64,000 nucleotides of DNA from Aselliscus stoliczkanus (lineage: Eukaryota > Chordata > Mammalia > Chiroptera > Hipposideridae). Location: assembly GCA_033961575.1 (NCBI GenBank), contig CM066728.1:178737678-178801677 (forward strand), written 5' to 3'. Each line of letters opens with the position of its first letter. Positions within the stretch are counted from its first letter, which is position 1. Of this stretch, positions 1 through 11,456 are shown in pieces. Below the pieces are notes generated by a model. It saw only the letters and a program-made list of their open reading frames with translations, searched no databases and was not told where the DNA came from. A program made the translations under genes and the position numbers.

Positions 1-10
1 TTTGTTATTA

Positions 11-1305
11 TTGGGTTGTTGGAAAAGTAATGATGCATGTTTGCAACAGATGGCACTAGTTCATTTTTGGAAGTACTAGAGTGATTCGCATCTATGTTAT
101 TGCTATGTCATTTGACAGCTGACAGTTCTAGCTTCATTCTAAAAAAAAAAATTGAGCAATCAAGTTGACTTTTGGAGATTTCACAACAAGTTGAAGATGG
201 AAGACCAAACTGTGCATTTTTGCCATATTTTACTGTTTTACTTCAATAAAGGGAAAAACTAAAGTCAAGCTTGTAAAAAGTTGCATAAAGTTTATGGTGA
301 CAATGCCCAACAAGAACGTCAGTGCCAACGATGGTTCATGAAATTCTGTGCTGGGGATTTTGATCTCAACAACATTCCTCTGTCAGGGAGGCCCACTGAG
401 GTTGATGATGACAATATCACAGCATTGATCAAGTCAAACCCATGTTACACAACACGAGAGATTGCAGAAACATTGAACATCCATCATTCAAGCTTTCACA
501 ATCACCTGCAGAAGCTGGGATATGTAAGCAAGCTCGATATTTGGACTCCGCATGAATTCAAAGAAGTTCATTTGACAGTGTGTATAAACATCTGCAGTAT
601 GCTCATCAAACGTGAGGAAAATGATCCAGTTTTGAAGTGACTGAATACTGATGATGAGAAGTGGACTGTTTACAACAATGTGGTGCACCAATGGTCTTGG
701 TCCGGACGTAATGATTCGCCTCAAATGACGTTGAAAGCAGACAGTCATCAGAGTAAGGTTATGCTCTCAGTGTGGTGGTATTTTAAAGGTTTCATGTCTT
801 TCGAGCTCCTACCAATGAACCAAACAATCAGTTCAATTCGCGTGTGTACTTTCGGCAGCTGGACAGTTTGAACGAATCCATCATCCAGAAACGTCCAGAG
901 CTTGTTCATTGTAAAGGAGTTGTGTCCCATCGCGACAATGCGAGACCGCATACAAGTTTGATCACCTGTCAAAACTTATTGGAGCTTGGATAGGATGTGT
1001 TGCCACACCCACCATACTCGCCTGACCTTTTGCAGTCAGACTTCCACTTGTTTCCCTCTCTTCAGAACTCCTTGCGTGGTATAACATTCAATTCAGATGA
1101 GGCTGTAAATCAGCACCTTGTTCAGTTTTTCACAAATAAAGACAGGTCCTTCTATGAACGAGGAATTATGAAGCTCACTGAAAGATGGCAAAAGGTTATC
1201 GAACAAAATGAGCACTATATCATTGATTGATCTTTGTTCTTTATATAAATAAACAACCTTTGAAAAACATAGACAAAATACATCATGACTTTTCCGACAA
1301 CCCAA
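11..1305 (+). mobile_element. Full-length but dead mariner transposon
   Basis: The element begins TTGGGTTGTTGGAAAAG and ends with the near-inverse CTTTTCCGACAACCCAA. It is flanked by TA at 9-10 and 1306-1307, the target duplication of Tc1/mariner elements. At 1295 bp it has the usual full mariner length. It carries a decayed transposase (separate entry). The two terminal arms match each other imperfectly over about 25-30 bp. The same termini occur in two short elements at 54714-54772 and 60824-60902, so a related family produced deletion derivatives in this genome. I cannot name the subfamily from sequence alone. Confidence 0.93.
197..1230 (+). pseudogene. Mariner transposase pseudogene
   Basis: The product would be a DD34D mariner transposase of about 344 residues, which cuts and pastes the element at TA sites. 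Reading starts at ATG 197 (MEDQ). A helix-turn-helix region follows, with RSGRP-like SGRPTEVDDDN and TTREIAETLNIHHSS. The WVPHEL-like linker reads WTPHEF. The first catalytic aspartate is in TDDEKW (about 653-655), the second in HRDNARPH (about 910-933) and the third in the SPDLLQSDFHLF motif (about 1018-1053). The frame is broken by TAA at 260-262, TGA at 638-640, an indel around 825-845, and TAG at 991-993 where tryptophan is usual (WDVLPHPPYSPDL). It closes with TGA at 1228-1230. It cannot encode an active enzyme. Confidence 0.92.
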
Positions 1306-1529
1306 TATAATTATAGTAGTAGTAGCTGCTCCCATTAGTAAACTCTAAGAATTTTACATTCTTAAAATGAATTCTCACAACCACTTTTGGAGGTATGATT
1401 GGTACTGTTTTACAGAAGAAGAAACCACAGCATTGAGAGATGTGGTAACATGAACAAGATTTACGTTGCTAATAAGCAACAGAGCTTGCATTCAAATTCA
1501 GACCCATCTGGTTCCACAGCTATTATATT

Positions 1530-1597
1530 GTACCATACTGTACTGTACTGCACTGCACTGCATTGCACTGTACTACACTACACAATACTACACAATG
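1530..1597. repeat. Degenerate five-base tandem repeat
   Basis: The stretch reads as runs of TACTG, CACTG and CATTG followed by TACAC/ACAAT variants, with a five-base period. It is an impure microsatellite. Two overlapping short reading frames here arise from the repeat and are not genes. Confidence 0.7.
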
Positions 1598-1832
1598 TTG
1601 TATATGGTTGGGTCCATTAGAAACGTGCTCAGTGGAAGAACAGGAAGTACAAACACGGGGACTTTGTCCTTGTCCAGATAGAAGGAGGCCATAGTACCAG
1701 GTGATGTTAGAGTAATGGCAGCACTACAAAGCTCCTCAACAGCAAACAAACATCAGAGCATAAGTTTACTTACATTATGTATTTCTTTATCCAGTTCCGT
1801 TTATGTGTCTGCTGCTTTTCGACCTCCTATCC

Positions 1833-2810
1833 TTTTTTTTTTATTGTGGTAAAATAAACATAACTAACTTTAGCATTTTAACCATTTTTAGGTATACAGG
1901 TCACTGGCATTAAGTACATATACACTGTTGTATAAGCATCACCATCATCTACATCTAGAACTTTTTCATCTTCCCAAATGGAAACTCCATTCCCATTAAA
2001 CAATAACTCCCCATTCTCCCCTTCTCTCAGCCCCCGGTAACTATCTTTCTACTTTCTGTCTCTATGAATTTGACTATTCTAATTACCTTATATAATTGGA
2101 ATCATGCAATAGTTGTCCTTTTGTGGCTCATTTTATTTCACTTTGTGTAATATCTTTAAGGTTCCTGCCTGTTGTATCATGTGTTAGCATTCCGTTCCTT
2201 TTTATAACTTGATAATACTCCATTGTATGAACTGTTAAAAGGTAAACGGTGGCATATTATAAATTTTAAGAGTTTATTTGAGAATTTATCATTAAAATCA
2301 GGCAGCATCAAAGCAGAAGTTGTTAGGAGGGCTCTACCAACAGAAACCAAGAGAAAGATTTATTTAGAGAAAGCAGAGAAGTGAGGAAAGGAAATTATGT
2401 GATTGGCAATAGCTTAAAGCCTAGTTGGCTGACCTTGGCATTTTTGATTTTGTAACCTTGAGGCATTGACAGACTTAGATTTTTGTTTACTTACATAGGA
2501 GGCCATGGCATGAGAGCTACATCGGTCTAATCACATCCTTCTTTAATTTAACAGTATGTACCACATTTTGTTTATCCATCCATGTGTTGATGGACACTTG
2601 GGTTGCCTACTTGTGAATACTGCTGCTTGAACAAATATCTGTTCAATTTCTTACATTCAGTTTTTTTAGATATAAACCCATAACTGGAATTGTGGGATCG
2701 TATGGTAATTCTTCGTTTAATTTTTTGATGAATCTCTATACAGCTTTCCACAGAAGCTGCACACTTTTCCATTCCCACCAGAACTGCCTCCTGCTCTTGC
2801 ACCAATACTT
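1833..2810 (-). mobile_element. Old L1 (L1M-type) 3' fragment, interrupted
   Basis: The + strand shows the reverse complement of an old mammalian L1 3' region: TTATTGTGGTAAAATA at the left, then the familiar block around CATTAAACAATAACTCCCCATT, then ATTCCTTTTTATAACTTGATAATACTCC. After an insertion it resumes at 2559 with CCACATTTTGTTTATCC, and continues to the CACCAGAACTGCCTCC region. Divergence is high, which suggests an ancient copy. The gap at 2230-2553 is a separate insertion. Confidence 0.8.
2230..2553. mobile_element. Unassigned 324-bp insertion, solo LTR-like
   Basis: The insert splits the L1 and is bounded by a 5-bp direct repeat GTATG at 2225-2229 and 2554-2558. Removing it restores a continuous L1 (CATTGTATGTACCACATTTTG). 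A 5-bp target duplication and this length fit a solo LTR of the endogenous retrovirus/MaLR type, but the ends lack clear TG...CA and I do not recognise the family. No coding sequence is present. Confidence 0.5.
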
Positions 2811-3512
2811 CTAGGTTATAGAGCCCTCTAAAGCACAGCTGTGCCTTGTTCAGCCTTTTGTCCTTTAACAGCTAGTACAATACCATTCACATACAGGGTG
2901 TTGAGTAAAGGACTTGCTCATTGTGATGGAGATCATGATGCTGAAACTTCTCTGGGCTCTCTAGGCAGTTCACAAACATTGGTGCATGAATTCCTCTGCC
3001 CTGCATTCTTCCCTACCTTTTCTCCCTGAGCTCAGAGAATAGCTGTGAAAATAGTGAGATGCTGTCTACTGAAAAGAAATAAAAGTATGGCTGCGCTGCT
3101 TTGCATACCAACGAGAGTGGCAGCCTGCTATGTATTCAGGTGTTGATTTATGATGGCAAGTACATGTTTAGCAGGCTGAATCCACATCTTCAATTTAAAT
3201 GACTGCTTACAAAATAGTGCCCTTTTGCCCCTTCATATCTGCATAGAACCAATGGCTAGCCACATAGTTGAGAAAGCAGTTATGTCTAAAACAAAGTTCT
3301 AACTCTGTTACAAAAGAAGTTATTACTTGTGGAACTATCAGATAAGCACTTGGTCCAGGAAGGTAAACTTAACAGCACGCACACTGTAAAGCAATGCGTG
3401 ATTGTACTCAGCAGTGGCTTCTGCCCTCACTTTAGGAAATTTGAGCAGAAATGGGGTAGACTGCTTTTAGTTCAGGCTAGAGACAGAATTGTACCTTCAG
3501 GAGTATACAGAA

Positions 3513-3737
3513 GGTGCCAAAAATGTACACATAATTTAAGAAAGGAAAACTGTAATATAATTGTAATACCCAACATAGGCTGATAACAAAAGATGAATAC
3601 AAGTCACATTTGATTTCTGCAATTGCAAGAGGTGCTCAAAGTGGTTACCATCAGTGTCCAGACACTTCTGATTATGGCAAACTACTGCTTGAGCAACACT
3701 GACCAAAGTGCCCACTTGTATACATTTTTTTGGCACC
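3513..3737 (-). mobile_element. 225-bp inverted-end element, copy 1
   Basis: The ends are GGTGCCAAAAATGTACAC on the left and the inverse (TACATTTTTTTGGCACC) on the right. A close relative lies at 31637-31860. On the minus strand both copies keep an open frame containing KKCIQV, VAQAVV, GNHFEHLLQLQKSN. This resembles the C-terminus of Tc1/mariner-type transposases, which often end in a GGHFEHLL-like motif. I therefore read it as the 3' remnant of a DNA transposon, or a nonautonomous derivative. No clean target duplication is visible, so the superfamily is an inference. Confidence 0.6.
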
Positions 3738-6700
3738 CACAGTATTTATGGAAGTTTCATATAGCTCTTCCCATGGTCCTTATATTACACTCGCATTGCC
3801 CCTGCTACTGTCCTCTTGAACATTTTTGGAGCTAATGCTGCCAATGTCCTGCTTTGGGGAGTTATGTGAGGTTCCCAAATAAAAGCTAATATGAAAATTC
3901 TCTTTTCACATGCTTTCCAAATGTTTTTATTTTACTTTTGACAGAGAGGGTCAGAGCTGAGTGCAAAGGTGCTTCCATATTGGACCACACTCTTCTTGTC
4001 ACACACCCTGGCCCCTGGCCCACGCGGGGAGGGAGAGCAGAGGCAGGCACTATTTCTGAGAAAGTATGTGTTCAAGTCAATGTGCTGTGGAATTGACATT
4101 GTGTCATTCTAGGTTTTCCTCTCCTTCCTGACACTGCATGGTACGAATCAAACGTTCACATGAAGGTCACAGTCGCTGGCCATTGGCAGAGTTTGTAAGG
4201 TCCTTGCAGGGTTAGGCTGCCCAGAGTGAGCTGTGCTTGGGCTGAGTTCAGTTTGTTTCCCTTCTCTCGTTCCTCGCTCCTCCCTTCTCCTTAGTCTTGC
4301 CAACTGCTACTGGAGATGTTTTTCCCTCTGTTTAAGGTAGTAACTGACTTAGTGCTGAAGCCAAGCTACAGGCAAGCCTTGAAAATAAATTGCCGGGGGC
4401 TTATTTTCTTGCTATTGGAAAAGGCCTCGAAATCTTTTCCGGAAGTTCTTGTCTCCCAAGAAGCAGCCCTTCAGGAGCGTCTTCCTCCCCTGAGTGCGCT
4501 GGGTACTAAAAAGCAAGCTTAGTGAACATGAGTGTTGTGTGTTGGACTAGATTTTGAAGCAGATGCAAACATTCCCTCCAAAACCATTTCTTAAAGCAGT
4601 GTGCTCTCATGTGAGAGGCTGCCACATACGTGTGGTGCTTCTATTCTTTCGGAAATGGACACTGTTGATATAAACGTCCTCAGGTACTTTAGGCCACTGA
4701 CCCAGTGTAATAGGAGTGATTTATCAGAAAGAGATTGGAAACTCAATTCCACCAGTTTCTAGGTAAATGACATGAGAAGTTGCTCTGGTTTTGTCATGTG
4801 TGTGGTCCCAGAGTTCATGTAAACTCTGCAAAACGCTTCGTAAACTCTGCAAAACACCTGGCCCAAAGTAGATGCTTCATAAGAATCGCAGTTCTTTTCC
4901 TCTTCACTGTTAATTGTTGCCTCTTCTTGATGTCAGATTTGATAAGTGAGAATTGTCCATTGCCACAGTCTATTATTTCCTAATATAATTTCCCACCCAT
5001 CAGAATAATCGTGGCTGACAGTATTTATGTTCCACCTTCCTGCCAACTCAGTTACAACTGCCATTCACTGGCCACAAAGCAAGAGGCTCCTTGGAACTCA
5101 GTTGGGAAGACTGCACCGCTCTGAGACAAGCGACCACTCTCAGGGAAATCCATGTGCCCTTGCTCTTGACACATGTATTAGAAAGAATTTAAAAATTGTG
5201 GTTGGAAAACATTGGAGAACTCAGTGAATGCCTAGGTGTTCTGGTGAGCACCATGTTCATAGAAATTCTCATGTTGATAATAACAAATGTTTTCATCTTC
5301 TCTTTGATATGTAGCCTAGTAAGTTATTCCTTGTAACACAGCTGCATCTACAGGAAATAATTCAACTTTAAATAGTAGAATTTTAATGTGGCATGAAGAC
5401 TAGGTAAAAACCATGTGAAGAATCCATTTGAAATGACAATATTTAAAAACCTTAAAAATCAATGGTTAAATCATGTTTTGCTAGCAAATGCGGTGTTTGA
5501 TAGGCTTATCCTTGCAGAATTTGGGAACTTTTTTGTTTAGATTTCACATAGATTCTAAATCTGTATTGATAAGAACACATTGAGTATTTTAAAAATAAAA
5601 ACCTATTACCTCAAATTACATGCCTTATGTATAATACATGTGGAAGAAATGTTACTTGGTTTAATATGGCCAACTTATGATTGCTGCATGAACCATAAAA
5701 ATTCTCTCTTTTCTTTGCCCATATCCACCAAGAAGCACTGAGGTGAGGGTACTGAACCAGGTAATCTTTGTACCTTTAGAGGGGTTAGAAAATTACACAG
5801 GTATAATCTTTCTGTATTAACCCTTATTAGGTAGTTGTAGAAACTGACTAAAAACCAATTACAACTGTTATAAAAACCTGAATTTTAAAATATATCTAAA
5901 TTTAAATGTTAACTTATTTTATTCTCACATTACACATATGCTGAAAGTTGAATTCTGTCAAATTTGAAATTTATAGTTTCAGCGGGTTTTAAACTAGGAA
6001 CACAATAGGAAAGAATAAGAATTCATTTTTATGTATTTGAGTGGGTGGCTGGTGGAATTTTTTAAATCTTTCTGAATGAGAAAAATGTATGCTGTTATTC
6101 ATTTTTATCTCAGTGAATTTGTTGTTGTCTAAAATAAAAGAAGCAGCAGTTCATTTTGCCACTGTCAATACTGCAGTGACTCAGCAAAATGCAACGGATT
6201 ATCCTGTCTAAACCTAGAGATTGAAAGTGTGGCCAAATTGATCACCATCAGCCTTCTTCCAGCTCAATGTAGTCACATCCAGCAGCTAACCTTTCATCTG
6301 GTTTACGGAATTTTTGGCCCATTAAAAATGATCCAGTCCACTTTTCTCTTAGGACCTTTGTGACTGCTGTTTGATTGGTTTATTGCTAATCCTGATGAAT
6401 AAGCAATTCAAATTCCCAGTTTCAGGAAGGCTACTTGTCCTCTTTAAAAAAGAAAAAAAAAATTTAACTGATTTATTTTTGGCTTGAACGTTTAGATTCA
6501 AGGTTTCTTCCCCCGTTAAAAGAAATAGATTTTGAATATTCCCTCTAACCAAGATGGGTTTGATTACTCATTTTCTTTCATTAAATTCAGCTGTCATGTC
6601 ATCACGAGTCATATGGGTGCAGGCTCCCATGGAGAAAACAGGACCCCAAGCTCTTGCTCCAGCCCCTGAAAATGGATCTTTCCCAGACTTCAGGTGTGAG

Positions 6701-7089
6701 AAGAATGACTTTGAGAAATCTTTATCTTGTGTAAACAAATACATTTACTGATTGTTACTCGTTATACATACTTGAACGTGGCCCTGAATTAACTCTGGAT
6801 TAGTGATCTAGAATTAGTGAGCTAAGGAAGGTGCTCAGATCACGAAGTCCTCCTTTACAGCTTCAGATACATTTGCACATATAGGAGCAAACACCTCCTA
6901 CTTGTACAATGACCACTTACAATGACCACTTATTCCCCCCAAAGTAATCAGCACATATGGTCTGATAATTATGGGGACTATGAAATAGAAGATTTGAAAA
7001 TCGAATTGTCCCAGAAATTCCCAGATATATGGTCCAAGTTGTTATGTGCTAGACTCTGTACTACATCTTTTTATATAAGCTATCACGTC

Positions 7090-7252
7090 AAATCATTTCA
7101 ACAAGTATAGTAAGTAGATCTGATTATCCTCTTATAACTCATGGGAGAACTGAATCTCACACTGAGGATGTGTGATGTAGTCACGCAAGTGGTAATAAAT
7201 CATCACATCCAGGTTGAGTCGTTTGTCCCGCCCACAATGTCATGCTGCCTCC
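7090..7252 (-). repeat. MIR SINE fragment
   Basis: Degenerate match to the reverse complement of MIR: GATTATCCTCTTATAACTC, GGAGAACTGAATCTCACAC, GTAGTCACGCAAGTGGTAAT, ending near CATGCTGCCTCC. Ancient and strongly diverged. Confidence 0.5.
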
Positions 7253-9752
7253 CTCATGGCTGAGGGCTATACAACAGATAGATTCTGGGTGTAAGTACTA
7301 ATGTTCCAGGTTAAGAAGTGGCCAGGGAATGTGTGGCTTAAGGCTGAGATGGGACACTGTCGTCTCGTTGGTCTAAGTGGAATATTTCCAGAAGAAGAAA
7401 AAATACTTTGAACAAACTATAAGTCTCGTGGTACAACCGAGAATTATAAAATGGCTCCATTTGTTCTGTGATAGAGTTAAAAAAAAAAATCATATTTTTT
7501 TCAATAAAAGAATTTTACTATCTCAAATATTATATGATTTGACTTACTCCTATGGGAATAATCTTAGATTATTCTTAAACTAAACCTTTGGTTTCTCAAG
7601 CTGATCTGAAAATGTTCTGCCTTGTGCAGGCATTAGAGCCAGATGGAACAGAAGTTTGGAGTTATTTTACAGATGATATTTTTGCATAAACTCTGCTTTG
7701 ATCAATTTTCTCAGGCTTTACTCTGAGACAGAAATGGCAGTAGAGAACCCAGGAAAAGAAAAGAAAAAAGAAATATATCAACTGAGGACATCTTTGACTG
7801 ACTTTGAACCAGAATACTAATAGCACCATTCAAAAGCTTCGTTAGTATGAAGTAATATGTTTTGAGAAGCACCCAGGAATTGACGTGAGAGCCAAGGAAT
7901 GGCAGAAGCCCTCCTGACTTGGGGATCTGAGATGCTTGAACAATTATACTGGGAGGAAAACTGTTTTGAGAAACAGATACATCCCTCTATACTTTTCCTT
8001 TTTCTTCACCTCTAACATTGACACCCACAGACAGCCAGTGTACTACTGCTTTTGAATATTAACTTCAGATAACAGATTCAGACATGTAAATGAGAGCTTT
8101 ATTGTGTGCAGAAATTTGCCGACTTATGGCCCATATCTGGATTTTGAACTCCTTAGATATAAGTTTTCCCAAAATTTTCCAGAGCTGTGTGCCCATGCGT
8201 TCTAGCCATCATAGCAGAATGCCTACTTTGTGGTGATTTACTGGACAGACACATTCCAGTACGATCCACATTTGTACCAGGGCAGAAGACCAGCTGCTGT
8301 CCTTTCTTCTCAACAAAGGACTGTTGTACTTGATCAAAAAATGATGCACTGTATGCCCAGCAGCAGAAGGGAGTCTGAGCAGTGATGTCAAAGTATACCA
8401 TGATGTCACTACAATTCACAAAGAATTACAGTTAATACCATATGAAGTGAGGCCAAATTCAACACTTTCCCTCTTGGGTACTTCACAGTCTGAGAGACAG
8501 AAGCAAGGCCAGAGGTCAGGTCTTTGTATAATTTTGTTTCACATTCTCCAGACACCCCAATTTTGGAAGCAGGGAAGGGAGAGGACAGCCTGTTAAAGAA
8601 AAGCCCTCTGACTATGTGCCGAGAATGGATTCGAGTGTCTGCGTGCACACATGTCTATACTAGGTTAATTCTTAGGATTTCTGCTGAAGACTACCAGACA
8701 AACTAATTTAACTCAAAACAGACCCTGAAATAAATAAGAAAGGAGCACAATAAATCAGACTGGTAGCACCTGAGAAATCTAATAAGTGTTGGAAATGAGA
8801 CTTACCCATTCCCTTTTTGCCTTTCATGGTGTTTATCCAGCCATTAGATAAATCAGATTCTTGATCTCAAGAAAGACAGCTCAGGAAAAGCTCTTAAAAC
8901 TGTTTACAACTGAATAAATTCACTGCTTTTTCTATCTGCCATCTTATACTCCTAACATTGTCATCTCCCTTGTCTTCCATTTACTTTATAATATAAACAC
9001 CACAGAAACCAGTGACAATCCACCAATATCTATTAGAACTGCAGGCTAAGCACGCTAATGAAGAGACCAGGAAAATATCTCTAGCAATAAAGAGAATAGA
9101 CTATGACCCTTATAAAAAGCAACTGGCCAAATCTAATTCCTATGAAACCAGGTCCTCCTTCAGACTCACCACAAAGGTGGTTGAAGTTCCTACACTTTGA
9201 TAGGGGTATAGGTGGGTAGGCTGAAGATAGAGGGACTGTGGCTCCAGTCCAGCCAGAGACCAGCCAAAGGGCTAGAGTTCACACAGACTAATAGGGAGAG
9301 TTAGGCCAGGGGGCTGTCCAAGCTAAAGTCCCTTTGGAAGGCCCAAGAATCAGGCACTAAGGAGATCAAGTCCAAAGTGAGTTTCCAGGTTCAGGGCTGG
9401 TGTCAGAGCTAGGGTGTGACACCCAAAGCACTGTGCCTAGTGGGAAAGAGGTCAGAGGAAAACACGCTTGGAAATAATAAGCATTTATACCCCAAGGCAA
9501 TTCTGGAGTAATGGATGAAGGATTGGAAACATAGCAGGCAAGGTGACAAGCAGAAATTAAACTCTCAGATTACAGTACTCAAAACTGATGCATTCACAGA
9601 GATCTTTTTGACAGAGAGCTTGTTTTTGGTCTTTGAAACTAGTGGCAGGGAGTTTAAGTGGTATAAGCTGTTATGTTCTAGGCTGGGACAAGGAGGAAAG
9701 TTCTTTGAAACTGTAATATATCCCTGTCCCCTGTAGCCTTGCATATATTATA

Positions 9753-10658
9753 CAGTAGTCCCCCTTATCCACAAGGCATACAATCTAAGGTCCCCACTAG
9801 AGACCTGAAACCTCAACGAGAACCGACCCTGTACATACTATATTTTTTCCTATTACATACATACCTATGATGAAGTTTAATTTATAAATGAGGCCCAGTA
9901 AGATAGTAACAACAATAGCTAGTGATAAAAAACAACAATTTTAATGACACACTGTAAGAAAAGATATGTGAATGTGTTCCTTTCAGGGGACCCCTCGCTG
10001 AAGTCTTCATACAGGCTCAGTGCTCTCTGGCACAGCACCCTGCTGTCAGTCAGAACATGTTTTCTGTTCATGTCTTCCACCCACAAATTTAATGCCTTTT
10101 CCATCTTCACTGGGCACTTATTATGTAGGCACTGTGGCCACAGCTTTTGAAGTTTGAAGTGCAACACCGAAACTAGCACAAATTTCTTTTGCCCTCACAA
10201 TTTCATGAATAAAAGATGCATTCTTACGGTAAATCTTAGCAACCATAGCATACGATTATTTTGTTGTTGTTATTAAATTCAGAATTTTCACCTTTTCACG
10301 GTGAAAGGAAACACTTCATGGCTTCTCTGTGGCACATTTGAATTGCCAGCATTACTCTCTGAAGCTATTATTAAATAAAACAAGGGTAACCTGAACACAA
10401 GCCCTGTGATACCATGACAGTTGATCTGATAACTGAAATACTAAGTGACTAATGGGCAGGAAGCATCTTACAGCATGGAGAGCTGGACAATGGAATGACC
10501 CACCTCTCACCAGGGATGGCAGGAAATTTCATCACGCTACTCAGGAGGGTGAGCAATTTAAAACTTAAGAATTGTTTATTTCTGAAATTTTCCACTTAAT
10601 ATTTTTGGACCGTAGTCAATTGCTGGCAAGTGAAACTGCGGATTAGTGAGATCTACTA
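9753..10658 (+). mobile_element. Tigger (pogo-type) DNA transposon, internally deleted
   Basis: It starts CAGTAGTCCCCCTTATCC and ends with the decayed inverse (CTGCGGATTAGTGAGATCTACTA), flanked by TA at 9751-9752 and 10659-10660. The interior (CCTGAAACC, GACCCTGTACATACTATA, GTTTAATTTATAAATGAGG) matches the Tigger2-type family. At 906 bp it is a nonautonomous or deleted copy. Small frames inside it on either strand are not genes. Confidence 0.85.
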
Positions 10659-10667
10659 TATACTTCA

Positions 10668-11160
10668 TTCATTCTTTTATTAATTGTTTGTTATATTATG
10701 AGATACCTTGTGGTGTTATATTCTAGTAAGAGATTAAAAAAAATAAACTTCATAAACTAGTGAATTATATTGTATTATAAAGTAAGTGCCATAGAATAAA
10801 AGGAAAAAATAGGGACAGGTTAAGAGAACTTGGGTCTAGGGAGGAAATCAGCTTGAAATAGTCTGATCAAAGGAGGCCTTATTGAAAATGTGGAAGTTTC
10901 CAGAAGGCTTAAAGGAGACAGCTGCCATAGAGGTGTCCAGGGAAGAATGCTCTGGTCAGGGGTAACAAATGCACTGTTCTAAGATGAGAAAGTGCTTAGT
11001 GTGCTTGAAGACAGCAAGGAGAGGGAACCAGAGGAAGATGAGGTTGGATGGAGAGGTAATTCAGTTAGATGATGTAGGACCTTGTGGGCCATTATAAGGA
11101 CTCTGGTGAATCCAGGAGAAAAACTGAGCAGTCTTACCAGTGATGGGTAAACCCAGAGGA
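10668..11160 (-). repeat. L2 LINE 3' fragment
   Basis: Reverse complement of the L2 3' region: CATTCATTC at the left, then GGAGGCCTTATTGAAAATG, CCAGGGAAGAATGCTCTGG, GTAGGACCTTGTGGGCCATT and AAAACTGAGCAGTCTTACC. Ancient copy with no coding capacity left. Confidence 0.7.
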
Positions 11161-11456
11161 GAGAAATGTCATATATGGGGAGGATCCCTTTGGAAAATTT
11201 TTGCCTGGAGGAAAAAGAGTTAATGCTTTCACATAATTTCTTTTTCTACATAGGTGTGTTTGAGAGTGTAAGAGAGCTGCACCTCATCGCTCACTTAGCC
11301 TGATAACCTGTGGGTGTCTACCAGAATTTCCGTAGCATGTCTGTGTAGCTATTGAACAAAAGTAACTAATTTTGTTTAACGCATTCACTTGCTTCAAAAC
11401 AAAAGACCTGCCCATGAGGATTACTTGCTATACTTGCAAAAAGATTCCACTCTTTT

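Noticed and set aside
8153..8648. Overlapping minus-strand frames that look slightly coding (VYFDITAQTPFCC and similar)
   Set aside because: I considered a processed pseudogene, but I recognise no parent gene and see no poly-A tail or target duplication. A translated search against mammalian proteins would decide.
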